Source: CAIWHR01 sp963816925
GTDB taxonomy: Bacteria > Pseudomonadota > Gammaproteobacteria > Burkholderiales > Casimicrobiaceae
NCBI GenBank assembly: GCA_963816925.1
Contig: CAWFMY010000007.1
Coordinates: 62,001 to 126,000, forward strand
Direction: 5' to 3'
DNA length: 64,000 nucleotides
The notes beneath the pieces were generated by a model. The model ran no database searches, was not told the DNA's origin, and saw only the letters and a list, made by a program, of their open reading frames with translations. The stretch's first letter is position 1. Each line of letters begins with the position of its first letter. A program made the translations under genes and the position numbers. Of this stretch, positions 19,249 through 29,278 are shown piece by piece.

Positions 19249-21664
19249 ATGAACGCAGGCCACTCATGCGATCCGTGGGCAAGCGCGCCTTCAGGGCACG
19301 ACGCGCCAGCTAGGTGGATGCGAGGTGCGGTCGTTGGATGCGTGGTGCTGCTGCTGTCGTGTCTGTTTGCGAGTTCTGTGGTTGCGGCGCCGGTGTTTCC
19401 GCTGAAGGTGTCGGCGAACGGGCGGTATCTGGTGGACCAGAACAACGTTGGGTTCCGGGTGCAGGGGGACTCGCCGTGGGATGTGCTGGTGTCGCTGACG
19501 GCGAGCAACGTGGACACGTATCTGGCGAACCGGGCGGCGAAGGGGTTCAACACGCTGCTGGTGGAGCTGGTGGAGCGCAAGGCGAGGGCGGGGTCGCCGG
19601 CGCCGGCGAACAAGGCGGGTGCTCTGCCGTTTGTGAAGCAGCTGGGGGGGGCGGCCTACACGGGGGCGACGGTGCTGGCCGACCTGTCGACGCCGAACGA
19701 CCAATACTTTGCCTACGTGGACAGCGTGCTGGCGAAGCTGGCGGCGCAGAACATGGTGGCGCTGCTGACGCCGCTGTACGTGGGGTATGGGGGGGACCTG
19801 ACGCCGGGGGTGAACAACGAGGGGTGGTCGGCGGAGATGAACGCGAACAGCAGCGCGCAGTGCTACGCGTACGGGCAGTACGTGGGGGATCGCTACCGCA
19901 ACCAGAAGAACATCATCTGGGTGGAAGGAGGGGACTGGTCGCTGCAGGCGCCGACGCCGGCGGCGATACGGACGTGCGGGCTGCAGGTGATGCAGGGGAT
20001 CAAGGATGGGAAGGGCAGTGGGGGCAGCAGCGCGCTGCAGACGGCGCACTGGATCCGCGGCCAGATCTCGACCGACGACGCGGGTTTCGCTGGGCAGGTG
20101 AACGTGAACTCGGTGTATGCGCTGCCGAGTGCCATGGCCACGCTGTGCCGGACGGCGTACAGCCGTGCGCCGGTGCTGCCGGCGTACGTGATCGAGGGGT
20201 ACTACGAGGGCGAGCACGCGATGACGCGGGAGGGGCTGCGGCAGGAGGGGTACTGGGCGGCGCTGTCGTGCATCGGGGGCTATGTCTTTGGCAATGCTCC
20301 GCTCTGGCTGTTCGACACCGGGTGGCAGACGGCCCTGGACGCGCCGGGGTCGCAGGACATGCAGCGCATGGGGGCGGTGCTGGACAGTGTGGCCTGGCAG
20401 AACCTGGTGCCGTCGAACCTGGGGGCGCTGAGCGGGACGGTGCTGGTGCCGGGGAGCGACATTGCCCAGGGCGGGGATGTGGCGGCGGCGGCGAGCAGTA
20501 CGGCGCTGGTGGCGTACCTGCCGTCGACGGGGACGACGGCGCGGACGATCACGGTGACGATGTCGGTGCTGGGGGCCTTTGCGCGGGGGCGCTGGTACAA
20601 CCCGGCGAGCGGGGTCTATAGCGACATCACCGGCGGTGCCTATAGCCTCGCCAACAGCGGCACCCATGCCTTCACCACCCCCGGCAACAACGGCACCGGC
20701 ACCAATGACTGGGTCTTGGTATTGAACATACGACCGCCCGTGCAGCGTACCTGGGTTTCGTCCTACGGCAGTGACGCCAACGACTGCTCGCTGGGCACGC
20801 CTTGCCGAAGCTTCGCCGTCGCAATTGCCACGACGACCGTTGGAGGTGAGGTCGCGGTTGTCGATTCCGCGGCCTATGGGCCGGTTTCGATTACCAAGCC
20901 AGTTTCGATTGTCGCTTCGGCGGGCATCTATGCCGGAATAAGCGTATTGAGCGGAACCGGAATAATCGTGAATCCCGGGAAGCGGTACCGTGACGCTTCG
21001 AGGGCTGACCGTTAACGGCCTGGGTGGCGCAGTGGGCGTCGACCATCAGTCGGGGGATGCGCTCTATATAATCGGCACGTCGATCAGCGGATTCACGACG
21101 GCAGGCATCAGCGTGGAGCCCAGTGCGACAGCTAGCATTTTCATCCGCGACTCGATCGTTCGGGACAATGGCGTGGGAGCGAAGTTCTCTCCGCCGCCTT
21201 CGGCCACCGGGCTTCTGAACGTATCGATCGAGCGGACAACGTACGAGCGTAACGCTACGGGAGTGCTCTTCTCCGGCAATAGCTCGAAGGGTTACATGAA
21301 TGACGCGACGGTATTGGGCGGAACTACGGGAATTGCGGTCCAGCCAAGTGTCGGCACCGCATCCATCAAGGTCGATGTCCGCAAATCGGTCGTCGCAGGA
21401 TGCACCGGTGCCGGCGCATCGGCCGGAAATGGAACGGCGGGCTCGACGGCGACGGTAAGTTTGGTGAGCACGCAGCTGTCCGAGAATGGAACCGGTATTG
21501 CCGTAGGCACGGGAGGTGGCGTCTACGCGACCGACAGCACAATCGTGCGCAATGGGATCGGAATCTCCACGACGGGCGGTGGAACCGCGGTGTCGCTACA
21601 CGACAACCGGCTGGTGAACAACACGAGCAACGGTGCGTTTTCATCGACGGTGTCAAAGCTTTGA
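19249..21664 (+). CDS. Secreted DUF4038/GH140-like protein with C-terminal beta-helix (copy 1; one frameshift)
   Basis: About 804 residues after removing one extra base near 20980. ATG 19249 has AAGGG five bases upstream; ATG 19318 would give a tighter signal peptide and matches the start of copy 2. Domains (numbering from 19249): signal peptide ending about residue 47 (SSVVAAP); DUF4038/apiosidase-like barrel about 48-360, opening with FPLKVSANGRYLVD; collagen-binding-like (PF12904-type) beta domain about 365-492. Candidate catalytic acids are Asp229 in WVEGGDW and Glu316 in YVIEGYYEGE, by analogy with the Asp/Glu pair of GH140. The second frame (20990-21664) is a right-handed beta-helix with repeats such as SGFTTAGISVEPSATA. 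Probably secreted and acting on plant or bacterial glycans; true substrate unknown. Confidence 0.75.
19326..20714 (+). repeat. Cassette repeat copy 1 (1.39 kb)
   Basis: First of three almost identical DNA copies (others at 21726 and 26653). It runs from the signal peptide to the end of the collagen-binding-like domain (NDWVLVL), after which sequence diverges. It holds an 8-G run (about 19644-19651) and a 7-G run (about 19789-19795). Codon style is GGG/GTG-rich until about 20618, then switches to GGC/ACC. Confidence 0.9.
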
Positions 21665-21717
21665 GCGTTCCGACAAGCGCTTATTCGCTTCCGGGTTGCC
21701 GCGCTCTGGCCGGTTCG

Positions 21718-24700
21718 GTGCGTGCTGCGGTCGTTGGATGCGTGGTGCTGCTGCTGTCGTGTCTGTTTGCGAGTTCTGTGGTTGCGGCGCCGGTGTTTCC
21801 GCTGAAGGTGTCGGCGAACGGGCGGTATCTGGTGGACCAGAACAACGTTGGGTTCCGGGTGCAGGGGGACTCGCCGTGGGATGTGCTGGTGTCGCTGACG
21901 GCGAGCAACGTGGACACGTATCTGGCGAACCGGGCGGCGAAGGGGTTCAACACGCTGCTGGTGGAGCTGGTGGAGCGCAAGGCGAGGGCGGGGTCGCCGG
22001 CGCCGGCGAACAAGGCGGGTGCTCTGCCGTTTGTGAAGCAGCTGGGGGGGGCGGCCTACACGGGGGCGACGGTGCTGGCCGACCTGTCGACGCCGAACGA
22101 CCAATACTTTGCCTACGTGGACAGCGTGCTGGCGAAGCTGGCGGCGCAGAACATGGTGGCGCTGCTGACGCCGCTGTACGTGGGGTATGGGGGGACCTGA
22201 CGCCGGGGGTGAACAACGAGGGGTGGTCGGCGGAGATGAACGCGAACAGCAGCGCGCAGTGCTACGCGTACGGGCAGTACGTGGGGGATCGCTACCGCAA
22301 CCAGAAGAACATCATCTGGGTGGAAGGAGGGGACTGGTCGCTGCAGGCGCCGACGCCGGCGGCGATACGGACGTGCGGGCTGCAGGTGATGCAGGGGATC
22401 AAGGATGGGAAGGGCAGTGGGGGCAGCAGCGCGCTGCAGACGGCGCACTGGATCCGCGGCCAGATCTCGACCGACGACGCGGGTTTCGCTGGGCAGGTGA
22501 ACGTGAACTCGGTGTATGCGCTGCCGAGTGCCATGGCCACGCTGTGCCGGACGGCGTACAGCCGTGCGCCGGTGCTGCCGGCGTACGTGATCGAGGGGTA
22601 CTACGAGGGCGAGCACGCGATGACGCGGGAGGGGCTGCGGCAGGAGGGGTACTGGGCGGCGCTGTCGTGCATCGAGGGCTATGTCTTTGGCAATGCTCCG
22701 CTCTGGCTGTTCGACACCGGGTGGCAGACGGCCCTGGACGCGCCGGGGTCGCAGGACATGCAGCGCATGGGGGCGGTGCTGGACAGTGTGGCCTGGCAGA
22801 ACCTGGTGCCGTCGAACCTGGGGGCGCTGAGCGGGACGGTGCTGGTGCCGGGGAGCGACATTGCCCAGGGCGGGGATGTGGCGGCGGCGGCGAGCAGTAC
22901 GGCGCTGGTGGCGTACCTGCCGTCGACGGGGACGACGGCGCGGACGATCACGGTGACGATGTCGGTGCTGGGGGCGTTTGCGCGGGGGCGCTGGTACAAC
23001 CCGGCGAGCGGGGTCTATAGCGACATCACCGGCGGTGCCTATAGCCTCGCCAACAGCGGCACCCATGCCTTCACCACCCCCGGCAACAACGGCACCGGCA
23101 CCAATGACTGGGTGCTCGTGCTGGATGCGACGACCAACCCAAGTCCCGTTGCTCAGTTCACGGGTACGCCAGTCGCCGGGACGTTCCCACTCACCGTGAA
23201 CTTCACCAGCACGTCGACCGGCAGCATCACGAGCTATGCGTGGACGTTTGGCGATGGCGGCACCAGCACGGTGGCGAATCCGAGTCACGTGTACGCGGCG
23301 GCGGGGACCTACACCGTGGCGTTGACGGTGACCGGTCCTGGCGGGAGCAACACGCAGGCGCGGACCAACTACATCAGCGTGACGCCGCCGGCACCGGTGG
23401 CGCAATTCACGGGTACGCCAGTCGCCGGGACGTTCCCACTCACCGTGAACTTCACCAGCACGTCGAGCGGCAGCATCACGAGCTATGCGTGGACGTTTGG
23501 CGATGGCGGCACCAGCACGGTGGCGAATCCGAGTCACGTGTACGCGGCGGCGGGGACTTTCACGGTAGCGTTGACGGTGACCGGCCCTGGCGGGAGCAAC
23601 ACGCAGACGCGGACCAACTACATCAGCGTGACGCCGCCGGCACCGGTGGCGCAATTCACGGGTACGCCAGTCGCCGGGACGTTCCCACTCACCGTGAACT
23701 TCACCAGCACGTCGAGCGGCAGCATCACGAGCTATGCGTGGACCTTCGGCGATGGCGGCACCAGCACGCTGGCGAGTCCGAGCCACATCTACGCGGCGGC
23801 GGGAACCTATACGGTGGCGCTGACGGTGACCGGCCCCGGCGGCAGCAACACGCAGACGCGGACCAACTACATCACCGCGTCGGCCGCAGCACCGGTGGCG
23901 CAGTTCACCGGCACGCCGACCTCGGGCACCTTCCCGTTGACGGTCGTCTTCAGCAACACCTCGACCGGCAGCATCACCAGTTACGCCTGGACCTTCGGCG
24001 ACGGCGGCACCAGCACGCTGGCGAGTCCGAGCCACATCTACGCGGCGGCGGGAACCTATACGGTGGCGCTGACGGTGACCGGCCCCGGCGGCAGCAACAC
24101 GCAGACGCGGACCAACTACATCACCGCGTCGGCCGCAGCACCGGTGGCGCAGTTCACCGGCACGCCGACCTCGGGCACCTTCCCGTTGACGGTCGTCTTC
24201 AGCAACACCTCGACCGGCAGCATCACCAGTTACGCCTGGACCTTCGGCGATGGCGGCACCAGCACGCTGGCGAGTCCGAGCCACATCTACGCGGCGGCGG
24301 GAACCTACACGGTGGCGCTGACGGTGACCGGCCCCGGCGGCAGCAACACGCAGACGCGGACCAACTACATCACCGCGTCGGCCGCAGCACCGGTGGCGCA
24401 GTTCACCGGCACGCCGACCTCGGGCACCTTCCCGTTGACGGTCGTCTTCAGCAACACCTCGACCGGCAGCATCACCAGTTACGCCTGGACCTTCGGCGAT
24501 GGCGGCACCAGCACGCTGGCGAGTCCGAGCCACATCTACGCGGCGGCGGGAACCTACACGGTGGCGCTGACGGTGACGGGCCCCGGCGGCAGCAACACGC
24601 AGACGCGGACCAACTACATCACCGCGTCGACCGCAGCACCGGTGGCGCAGTTCACCGGCACGCCGACCTCGGGCACCGTCCCGTTGACGGTCGTCTTCAG

Positions 24701-26573
24701 CAACACCTCGACCGGCAGCATCACCAGCTACGCCTGGACCTTCGGCGATGGCGGCACCAGCACGCTGGCGAGTCCGAGCCACATCTACGCGGCGGCGGGA
24801 ACCTATACGGTGGCGCTGACGGTGACCGGCCCCGGCGGCAGCAACACGCAGACGCGGACCAACTACATCACCGCGTCGGCCGCAGCACCGGTGGCGCAGT
24901 TCACCGGCACGCCGACCTCGGGCACCTTCCCGCTGACGGTCGTCTTCAGCAACACCTCGACCGGCAGCATCACCAGCTACGCCTGGACCTTCGGCGATGG
25001 CGGCACGAGCACGCTGGCGAGTCCGAGCCACATCTACGCGGCGGCGGGAACCTATACGGTGGCGCTGACGGTGACCGGCCCCGGCGGCAGCAACACGCAG
25101 ACCCGGACCAACTACATCAGCGTGACGCCGCCGGCACCGGTGGCGCAGTTCACGGGTACGCCAGTCGCAGGGAAGTTCCCGCTCACCGTGAATTTCACCA
25201 GCACGTCGACCGGCAGCATCACGAGCTATGCGTGGACGTTTGGCGATGGTGGGACCAGCACGGTGGCGAATCCGAGTCACGTGTACGCGGCGGCGGGGAC
25301 CTACACCGTGGCGTTGACGGTGACCGGCCCTGGCGGGAGCAATACGCATACCCGGACCAACTACATCAGCGTGACGCCGCCGGCACCGGTGGCGCAGTTC
25401 ACGGGTACGCCAGTCGCAGGGAAGTTCCCGCTCACCGTGAATTTCACCAGCACGTCGACCGGCAGCATCACGAGCTATGCGTGGACGTTTGGCGATGGTG
25501 GGACCAGCACGGTGGCGAATCCGAGTCACGTGTACGCGGCGGCGGGGACCTACACCGTGGCGTTGACGGTGACCGGCCCTGGCGGGAGCAATACGCAGAC
25601 CCGGACCAACTACATCAGCGTGACGCCGCCGGCACCGGTGGCACAATTTACCGGAACGCCGCTGTCGGGAAATACTCCGCTCACCGTGAACTTCACCAGC
25701 ACATCGACCGGCAGCATCACGAGCTATGCGTGGACGTTTGGCGACGCCACCACCAGCCCCGTCGCGAATCCCAGCCACGTATTCTCGACTGCCGGCTTGT
25801 ATACGATCAGTCTTACTGTTCTAGGTCCTGGTGGGAGCAACACGCAGACCCGGACCAGCTATATAAATGCCGGCTGGGTCCCGCCGGATATTGGGCTCTA
25901 TCGCAAAACGGTACCGGGCACGGGAGCGCCGAAATACACGTTCCTGCTCGATTTCAATTTCGATCACATCGTGGACGTGAAGATGCCGTATGGCACTGCC
26001 GGCGATGTTCCTCTCACGGGCGACGTTGCGGCGGGTGGTAAGGCGAGCCTGATCGCTTATCGCAATGGCCTCTGGTATATCGACAACAATCGCGACGGCA
26101 TTGCCGACCAGGTCCCTGCGCTGGGCGGCGTTCCTGGCGATGTCCCGTTAACCGCCAATTTCACCGGGTCCGGCGCAACCAATGCATTGGTAATCTATCG
26201 CGGCGGTACGTGGTTTGTGGACCAGGGACTCAACGGAACGGTGGACAATATTTTTCACTTTGGCGGCGTACCGGGCGACATCCCGTTAGCTGCCGATGTG
26301 AACGGTGACGGAATCGCCGATCTCGTCATCTACCGCAACGGCGTTTGGTACGTCGATACCCATCGCGCCGGCAATGTCGACGCTATTTATTATTTTGGCG
26401 GGCTGCCGCAGGACATTCCGTTGCTATTCGACTGGGATGGAGATGGCAAAGCGGATCTGTGCATTTATCGCGATGGCACCTGGTATATCAACACCGCGCG
26501 CGACGGCACCTTGCAGTCGGCGTTCATTTTCGGCGCCACGGGTGACGTGCCTGTCGTCGGGAGATTTCACTGA
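21718..26573 (+). CDS. Secreted DUF4038/GH140-like protein with 11 PKD repeats and C-terminal propeller (copy 2; G-tract frameshift)
   Basis: 1618 residues if the 7-G tract seen in copies 1 and 3 is restored; here it has six Gs (about 22190-22195), which would stop translation after about 160 residues (VGYGGT, then TGA). The GTG at 21718 aligns with ATG 19318 of copy 1. A longer frame from 21633 is out of register before the shift and is not the real N-terminus. Domains: signal peptide, DUF4038 barrel (candidate Asp206 and Glu293), collagen-binding-like domain, 11 PKD repeats of 83 residues (each with SYAWTFGDGGTST or a close variant), then about 230 residues of FG-GAP/VCBS-like blades with calcium-loop motifs DVNGDGIAD and DWDGDGKAD. 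Probably a large surface or matrix protein. Confidence 0.78.
21726..23113 (+). repeat. Cassette repeat copy 2 (1.39 kb)
   Basis: Offset from copy 1 by 2400 bases until the missing G near 22190, then by 2399. Differences from copy 1 are few: the lost G, a G-to-A at 22675 (Gly to Glu), and silent changes. Beyond 23113 it matches copy 3 for another dozen bases, but not copy 1. Confidence 0.9.
23145..25884 (+). repeat. Array of 11 PKD-encoding repeats, 249-bp period
   Basis: Each unit encodes 83 residues from PVAQFTGTP to the linker before the next PVAQF. Units 1-2 and 9-10 are of one type (VAG..., linker SVTPPA). Units 4-8 are of a second type (TSG..., linker TASAAA or close) and are nearly identical in DNA. 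Unit 3 begins as type one and ends as type two, and unit 8 does the reverse. Unit 11 is divergent (LSGNTPLTV, FGDATTSP). This is the pattern left by unequal crossing-over. Confidence 0.9.
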
Positions 26574-26582
26574 TCGAAGGAA

Positions 26583-28880
26583 ATGATGCCTTTGGGTGCG
26601 GTGAGTGCGGAAAGGAGCGGGGTCGGACCGGGATGCCGTCACTGGTCCTTGTTGGTGCTGCTGTCGTGTCTGTTTGCGAGTTCGGTGGTTGCGGCGCCGG
26701 TGTTTCCGCTGAAGGTGTCGGCGAACGGGCGGTATCTGGTGGACCAGAACAACGTTGGGTTCCGGGTGCAGGGGGACTCGCCGTGGGATGTGCTGGTGTC
26801 GCTGACGGCGAGCAACGTGGACACGTATCTGGCGAACCGGGCGGCGAAGGGGTTCAACACGCTGCTGGTGGAGCTGGTGGAGCGCAAGTCGAGGGCGGGG
26901 TCGCCGGCGCCGGCGAACAAGGCGGGTGCTCTGCCGTTTGTGAAGCAGCTGGGGGGGGCGGCCTACACGGGGGCGACGGTGCTGGCCGACCTGTCGACGC
27001 CGAACGACCAATACTTTGCCTACGTGGACAGCGTGCTGGCGAAGCTGGCGGCGCAGAACATGGTGGCGCTGCTGACGCCGCTGTACGTGGGGTATGGGGG
27101 GGACCTGACGCCGGGGGTGAACAACGAGGGGTGGTCGGCGGAGATGAACGCGAACAGCAGCGCGCAGTGCTACGCGTACGGGCAGTACGTGGGGGATCGC
27201 TACCGCAACCAGAAGAACATCATCTGGGTGGAAGGAGGGGACTGGTCGCTGCAGGCGCCGACGCCGGCGGCGATACGGACGTGCGGGCTGCAGGTGATGC
27301 AGGGGATCAAGGATGGGAAGGGCAGTGGGGGCAGCAGCGCGCTGCAGACGGCGCACTGGATCCGCGGCCAGATCTCGACCGACGACGCGGGTTTCGCTGG
27401 GCAGGTGAACGTGAACTCGGTGTATGCGCTGCCGAGTGCCATGGCCACGCTGTGCCGGACGGCGTACAGCCGTGCGCCGGTGCTGCCGGCGTACGTGATC
27501 GAGGGGTACTACGAGGGCGAGCACGCGATGACGCGGGAGGGGCTGCGGCAGGAGGGGTACTGGGCGGCGCTGTCGTGCATCGGGGGCTATGTCTTTGGCA
27601 ATGCTCCGCTCTGGCTGTTCGACAGCGGGTGGCAGACGGCCCTGGACGCGCCGGGGTCGCAGGACATGCAGCGCATGGGGGCGGTGCTGGACAGTGTGGC
27701 CTGGCAGAACCTGGTGCCGTCGAACCTGGGGGCGCTGAGCGGGACGGTGCTGGTGCCGGGGAGCGACATTGCCCAGGGCGGGGATGTGGCGGCGGCGGCG
27801 AGTAGTACGGCGCTGGTGGCGTACCTGCCGTCGACGGGGACGACGGCGCGGACGATCACGGTGACGATGTCGGTGCTGGGGGCGTTTGCGCGGGGGCGCT
27901 GGTACAACCCGGCGAGCGGGGTGTATAGCGACATCACCGGCGGTGCCTATAGCCTCGCCAACAGCGGCACCCATGCCTTCACCACCCCCGGCAACAACGG
28001 CACCGGCACCAATGACTGGGTGCTCGTGCTGGAATCAGCACCCGATGCAAGCGCTCTCAACTATCAGGGATTGTGGTGGGGGGCGCCGGCGGGCTCAGAG
28101 GACGGCTGGGGCATCAACGTCGCGCACCAGGGCGACATCATTTTTGCGGGCTGGTTCACCTACGACGTCACCGGCAAGGACTGGTGGATTACGCTCATCG
28201 CTGAAAAAAAGTCACCTGGAATCTACGAGGGCCAACTCTTCACCACGAACGGTTCACCGTTTAGCACGTACCCCGTGGACGTGCCGTTCGCTGGCGCGCC
28301 GCCGATCGGCAGCGGCCTTCTCACTTTCAGTGATGGCAGCAACGGTTCCTTTCACTACGAAGTGCACTTGCCCGGGGGCACGGTGAGCCAGAGCAAACCA
28401 ATCACGCGCGAAGTGCTCAACCTCACGCCGGTTGCAACCTGCCGCGCCGCCACGCCTGCGAGTCTCGTCGCGGCGACCAATTACCAGGACGTGTGGTGGG
28501 CGGGCACCAGCGCAAATCCGGGGCGTGAGCAAGGATGGGGCGTCTACTTTGCACATCAGGGTAACGATATGTTCGTGAGTTGGTTCACCTATGACCAGGA
28601 CGGCACGCCGCTATGGCTCGTATCGCCGGCGCAGAGCACGGGCCCGGGTATCTACGAAGGAATGTTGTACCGGCCGTCGGGACCGCGCTTCGATGCTTAC
28701 GACAAGAGCCAGTTCAGGCCGAACGATGCGGTGGGAAGCGTGAAAGTGAGCTTCATCGATGGCAACAATGCGACGTTCGCCTACACCAACGTGCAGCTCA
28801 CTTCGGCGGGGCCGATGGTGACGCAATCCAAGGCAATAACGCGCGAGATTTTCGCCGCGTCCGGCACCTATTGCCAGTAG
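26583..28880 (+). CDS. Secreted DUF4038/GH140-like protein with duplicated WW/GWG-HQG C-terminal domain (copy 3)
   Basis: The only intact copy: 765 residues in one frame. N-terminus MMPLGAVSAERSG precedes a signal peptide ending near residue 38. The DUF4038 barrel has candidate Asp220 (WVEGGDW) and Glu307 (YVIEGYYEGE); the collagen-binding-like domain follows. Residues from about 490 hold two copies of a ~120-residue domain, each with a NYQ-x-x-WW opening, a GWG-x-x-x-x-HQG motif, a WFTYD motif and a PGIYEG turn, ending in QSK-x-ITRE. I recognise this as a repeat seen in secreted betaproteobacterial proteins but cannot give it a function. It starts 10 bases after copy 2 stops, so the two may be co-transcribed. 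Confidence 0.85.
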   Translation: MMPLGAVSAERSGVGPGCRHWSLLVLLSCLFASSVVAAPVFPLKVSANGRYLVDQNNVGFRVQGDSPWDVLVSLTASNVDTYLANRAAKGFNTLLVELVERKSRAGSPAPANKAGALPFVKQLGGAAYTGATVLADLSTPNDQYFAYVDSVLAKLAAQNMVALLTPLYVGYGGDLTPGVNNEGWSAEMNANSSAQCYAYGQYVGDRYRNQKNIIWVEGGDWSLQAPTPAAIRTCGLQVMQGIKDGKGSGGSSALQTAHWIRGQISTDDAGFAGQVNVNSVYALPSAMATLCRTAYSRAPVLPAYVIEGYYEGEHAMTREGLRQEGYWAALSCIGGYVFGNAPLWLFDSGWQTALDAPGSQDMQRMGAVLDSVAWQNLVPSNLGALSGTVLVPGSDIAQGGDVAAAASSTALVAYLPSTGTTARTITVTMSVLGAFARGRWYNPASGVYSDITGGAYSLANSGTHAFTTPGNNGTGTNDWVLVLESAPDASALNYQGLWWGAPAGSEDGWGINVAHQGDIIFAGWFTYDVTGKDWWITLIAEKKSPGIYEGQLFTTNGSPFSTYPVDVPFAGAPPIGSGLLTFSDGSNGSFHYEVHLPGGTVSQSKPITREVLNLTPVATCRAATPASLVAATNYQDVWWAGTSANPGREQGWGVYFAHQGNDMFVSWFTYDQDGTPLWLVSPAQSTGPGIYEGMLYRPSGPRFDAYDKSQFRPNDAVGSVKVSFIDGNNATFAYTNVQLTSAGPMVTQSKAITREIFAASGTYCQ
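26653..28034 (+). repeat. Cassette repeat copy 3 (1.38 kb)
   Basis: Offset by 7307 bases from copy 1. It diverges from copies 1 and 2 in the first signal-peptide codons. Inside, only a handful of substitutions are visible, for example at 26889 (Ala to Ser) and 27625 (Thr to Ser). The 7-G run is intact here. Confidence 0.9.
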
Positions 28881-28885
28881 CTCGA

Positions 28886-28909
28886 CGTAGCGTCGAAACG
28901 CGCGCTACG
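28886..28909 (+). terminator. Hairpin after copy 3
   Basis: CGTAGCG and CGCTACG form a 7-bp stem with a 10-base loop, starting 6 bases after the stop. No T-run follows, so this is a weak terminator call. Confidence 0.35.
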
Positions 28910-29002
28910 GCCGGTGGTCGACACGGTCCGCTCATTCGCAAAACGGACCAGTCGACGAGCCTATGTCAGCGTAATTCATTGATTGAAAATAAGTAAATAT
29001 CG

Positions 29003-29031
29003 TTGCCATCCCTGGCAATGTATGCTATTGT
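29003..29031 (+). promoter_or_regulatory. Candidate promoter with inverted repeat upstream of riboswitch
   Basis: TTGCCA at 29003-29008 and TATTGT at 29026-29031 are 17 bases apart, a plausible sigma-70 pair. The -35 is one arm of a perfect inverted repeat TTGCCA-N4-TGGCAA (29003-29018), which could be an operator. Transcription from here would produce a leader of about 240 bases holding the GEMM riboswitch. Confidence 0.35.
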
Positions 29032-29153
29032 CATATCAATCGCCGCTCTTGGGAGAGTCGGCAAGACGTTAACGCGCGTATCGCAGCACGTTTCAGATTT
29101 GTGGCGTCGGCAGGGCAGCTTCGATCTGATCTTTGCAGCGTTTCCGTTTCTGA

Positions 29154-29235
29154 AAAAGGCAAAACACCCGAAAGGGTGCGACGCAAAGCCGAGGGCCTAA
29201 ATCCCGCAAGGGACACGGTAGCCTGGTTGCCAAGA
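29154..29235 (+). ncRNA. Cyclic-di-GMP-I (GEMM-I) riboswitch
   Basis: The core matches the GEMM-I consensus closely. It has AAGGCAAAAC, then a CACCC-GAAA-GGGTG hairpin with GNRA tetraloop, then GACGCAAAGCC. A second arm holds GGGCCTAAATCCC, a GCAA loop and GGGAC, and the closing strand is GGTAGCCTGGTTGCC. Downstream, GCCAAGA (29228-29234) could pair with TCTTGGC about 14 bases later, an alternative hairpin that would use the riboswitch's closing strand. That is a reasonable expression platform. The next start codon (29279) is about 45 bases away, so it should control the FN3/PKD secreted protein in response to c-di-GMP. Confidence 0.9.
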
Positions 29236-29278
29236 ATGGGCTTAGTGCCTCTTGGCCGTTGGTAGTTCGGGGGGCATT

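Noticed and set aside
22113..25778. A 1221-codon open frame on the minus strand, and other long frames opposite the cassettes and PKD arrays
   Set aside because: They are Arg/His/Gly-rich shadows created by high GC and the 249-bp repeat. The forward frame has the recognisable domains.
23145..25884. Regular direct repeats resembling a CRISPR or satellite array
   Set aside because: The units are 249 bp, coding and in frame with PKD motifs. There are no short repeats with unique spacers.
29003..29200. A 65-codon ORF overlapping the leader
   Set aside because: It covers the riboswitch, whose RNA motifs explain the sequence. The protein has no recognisable features.
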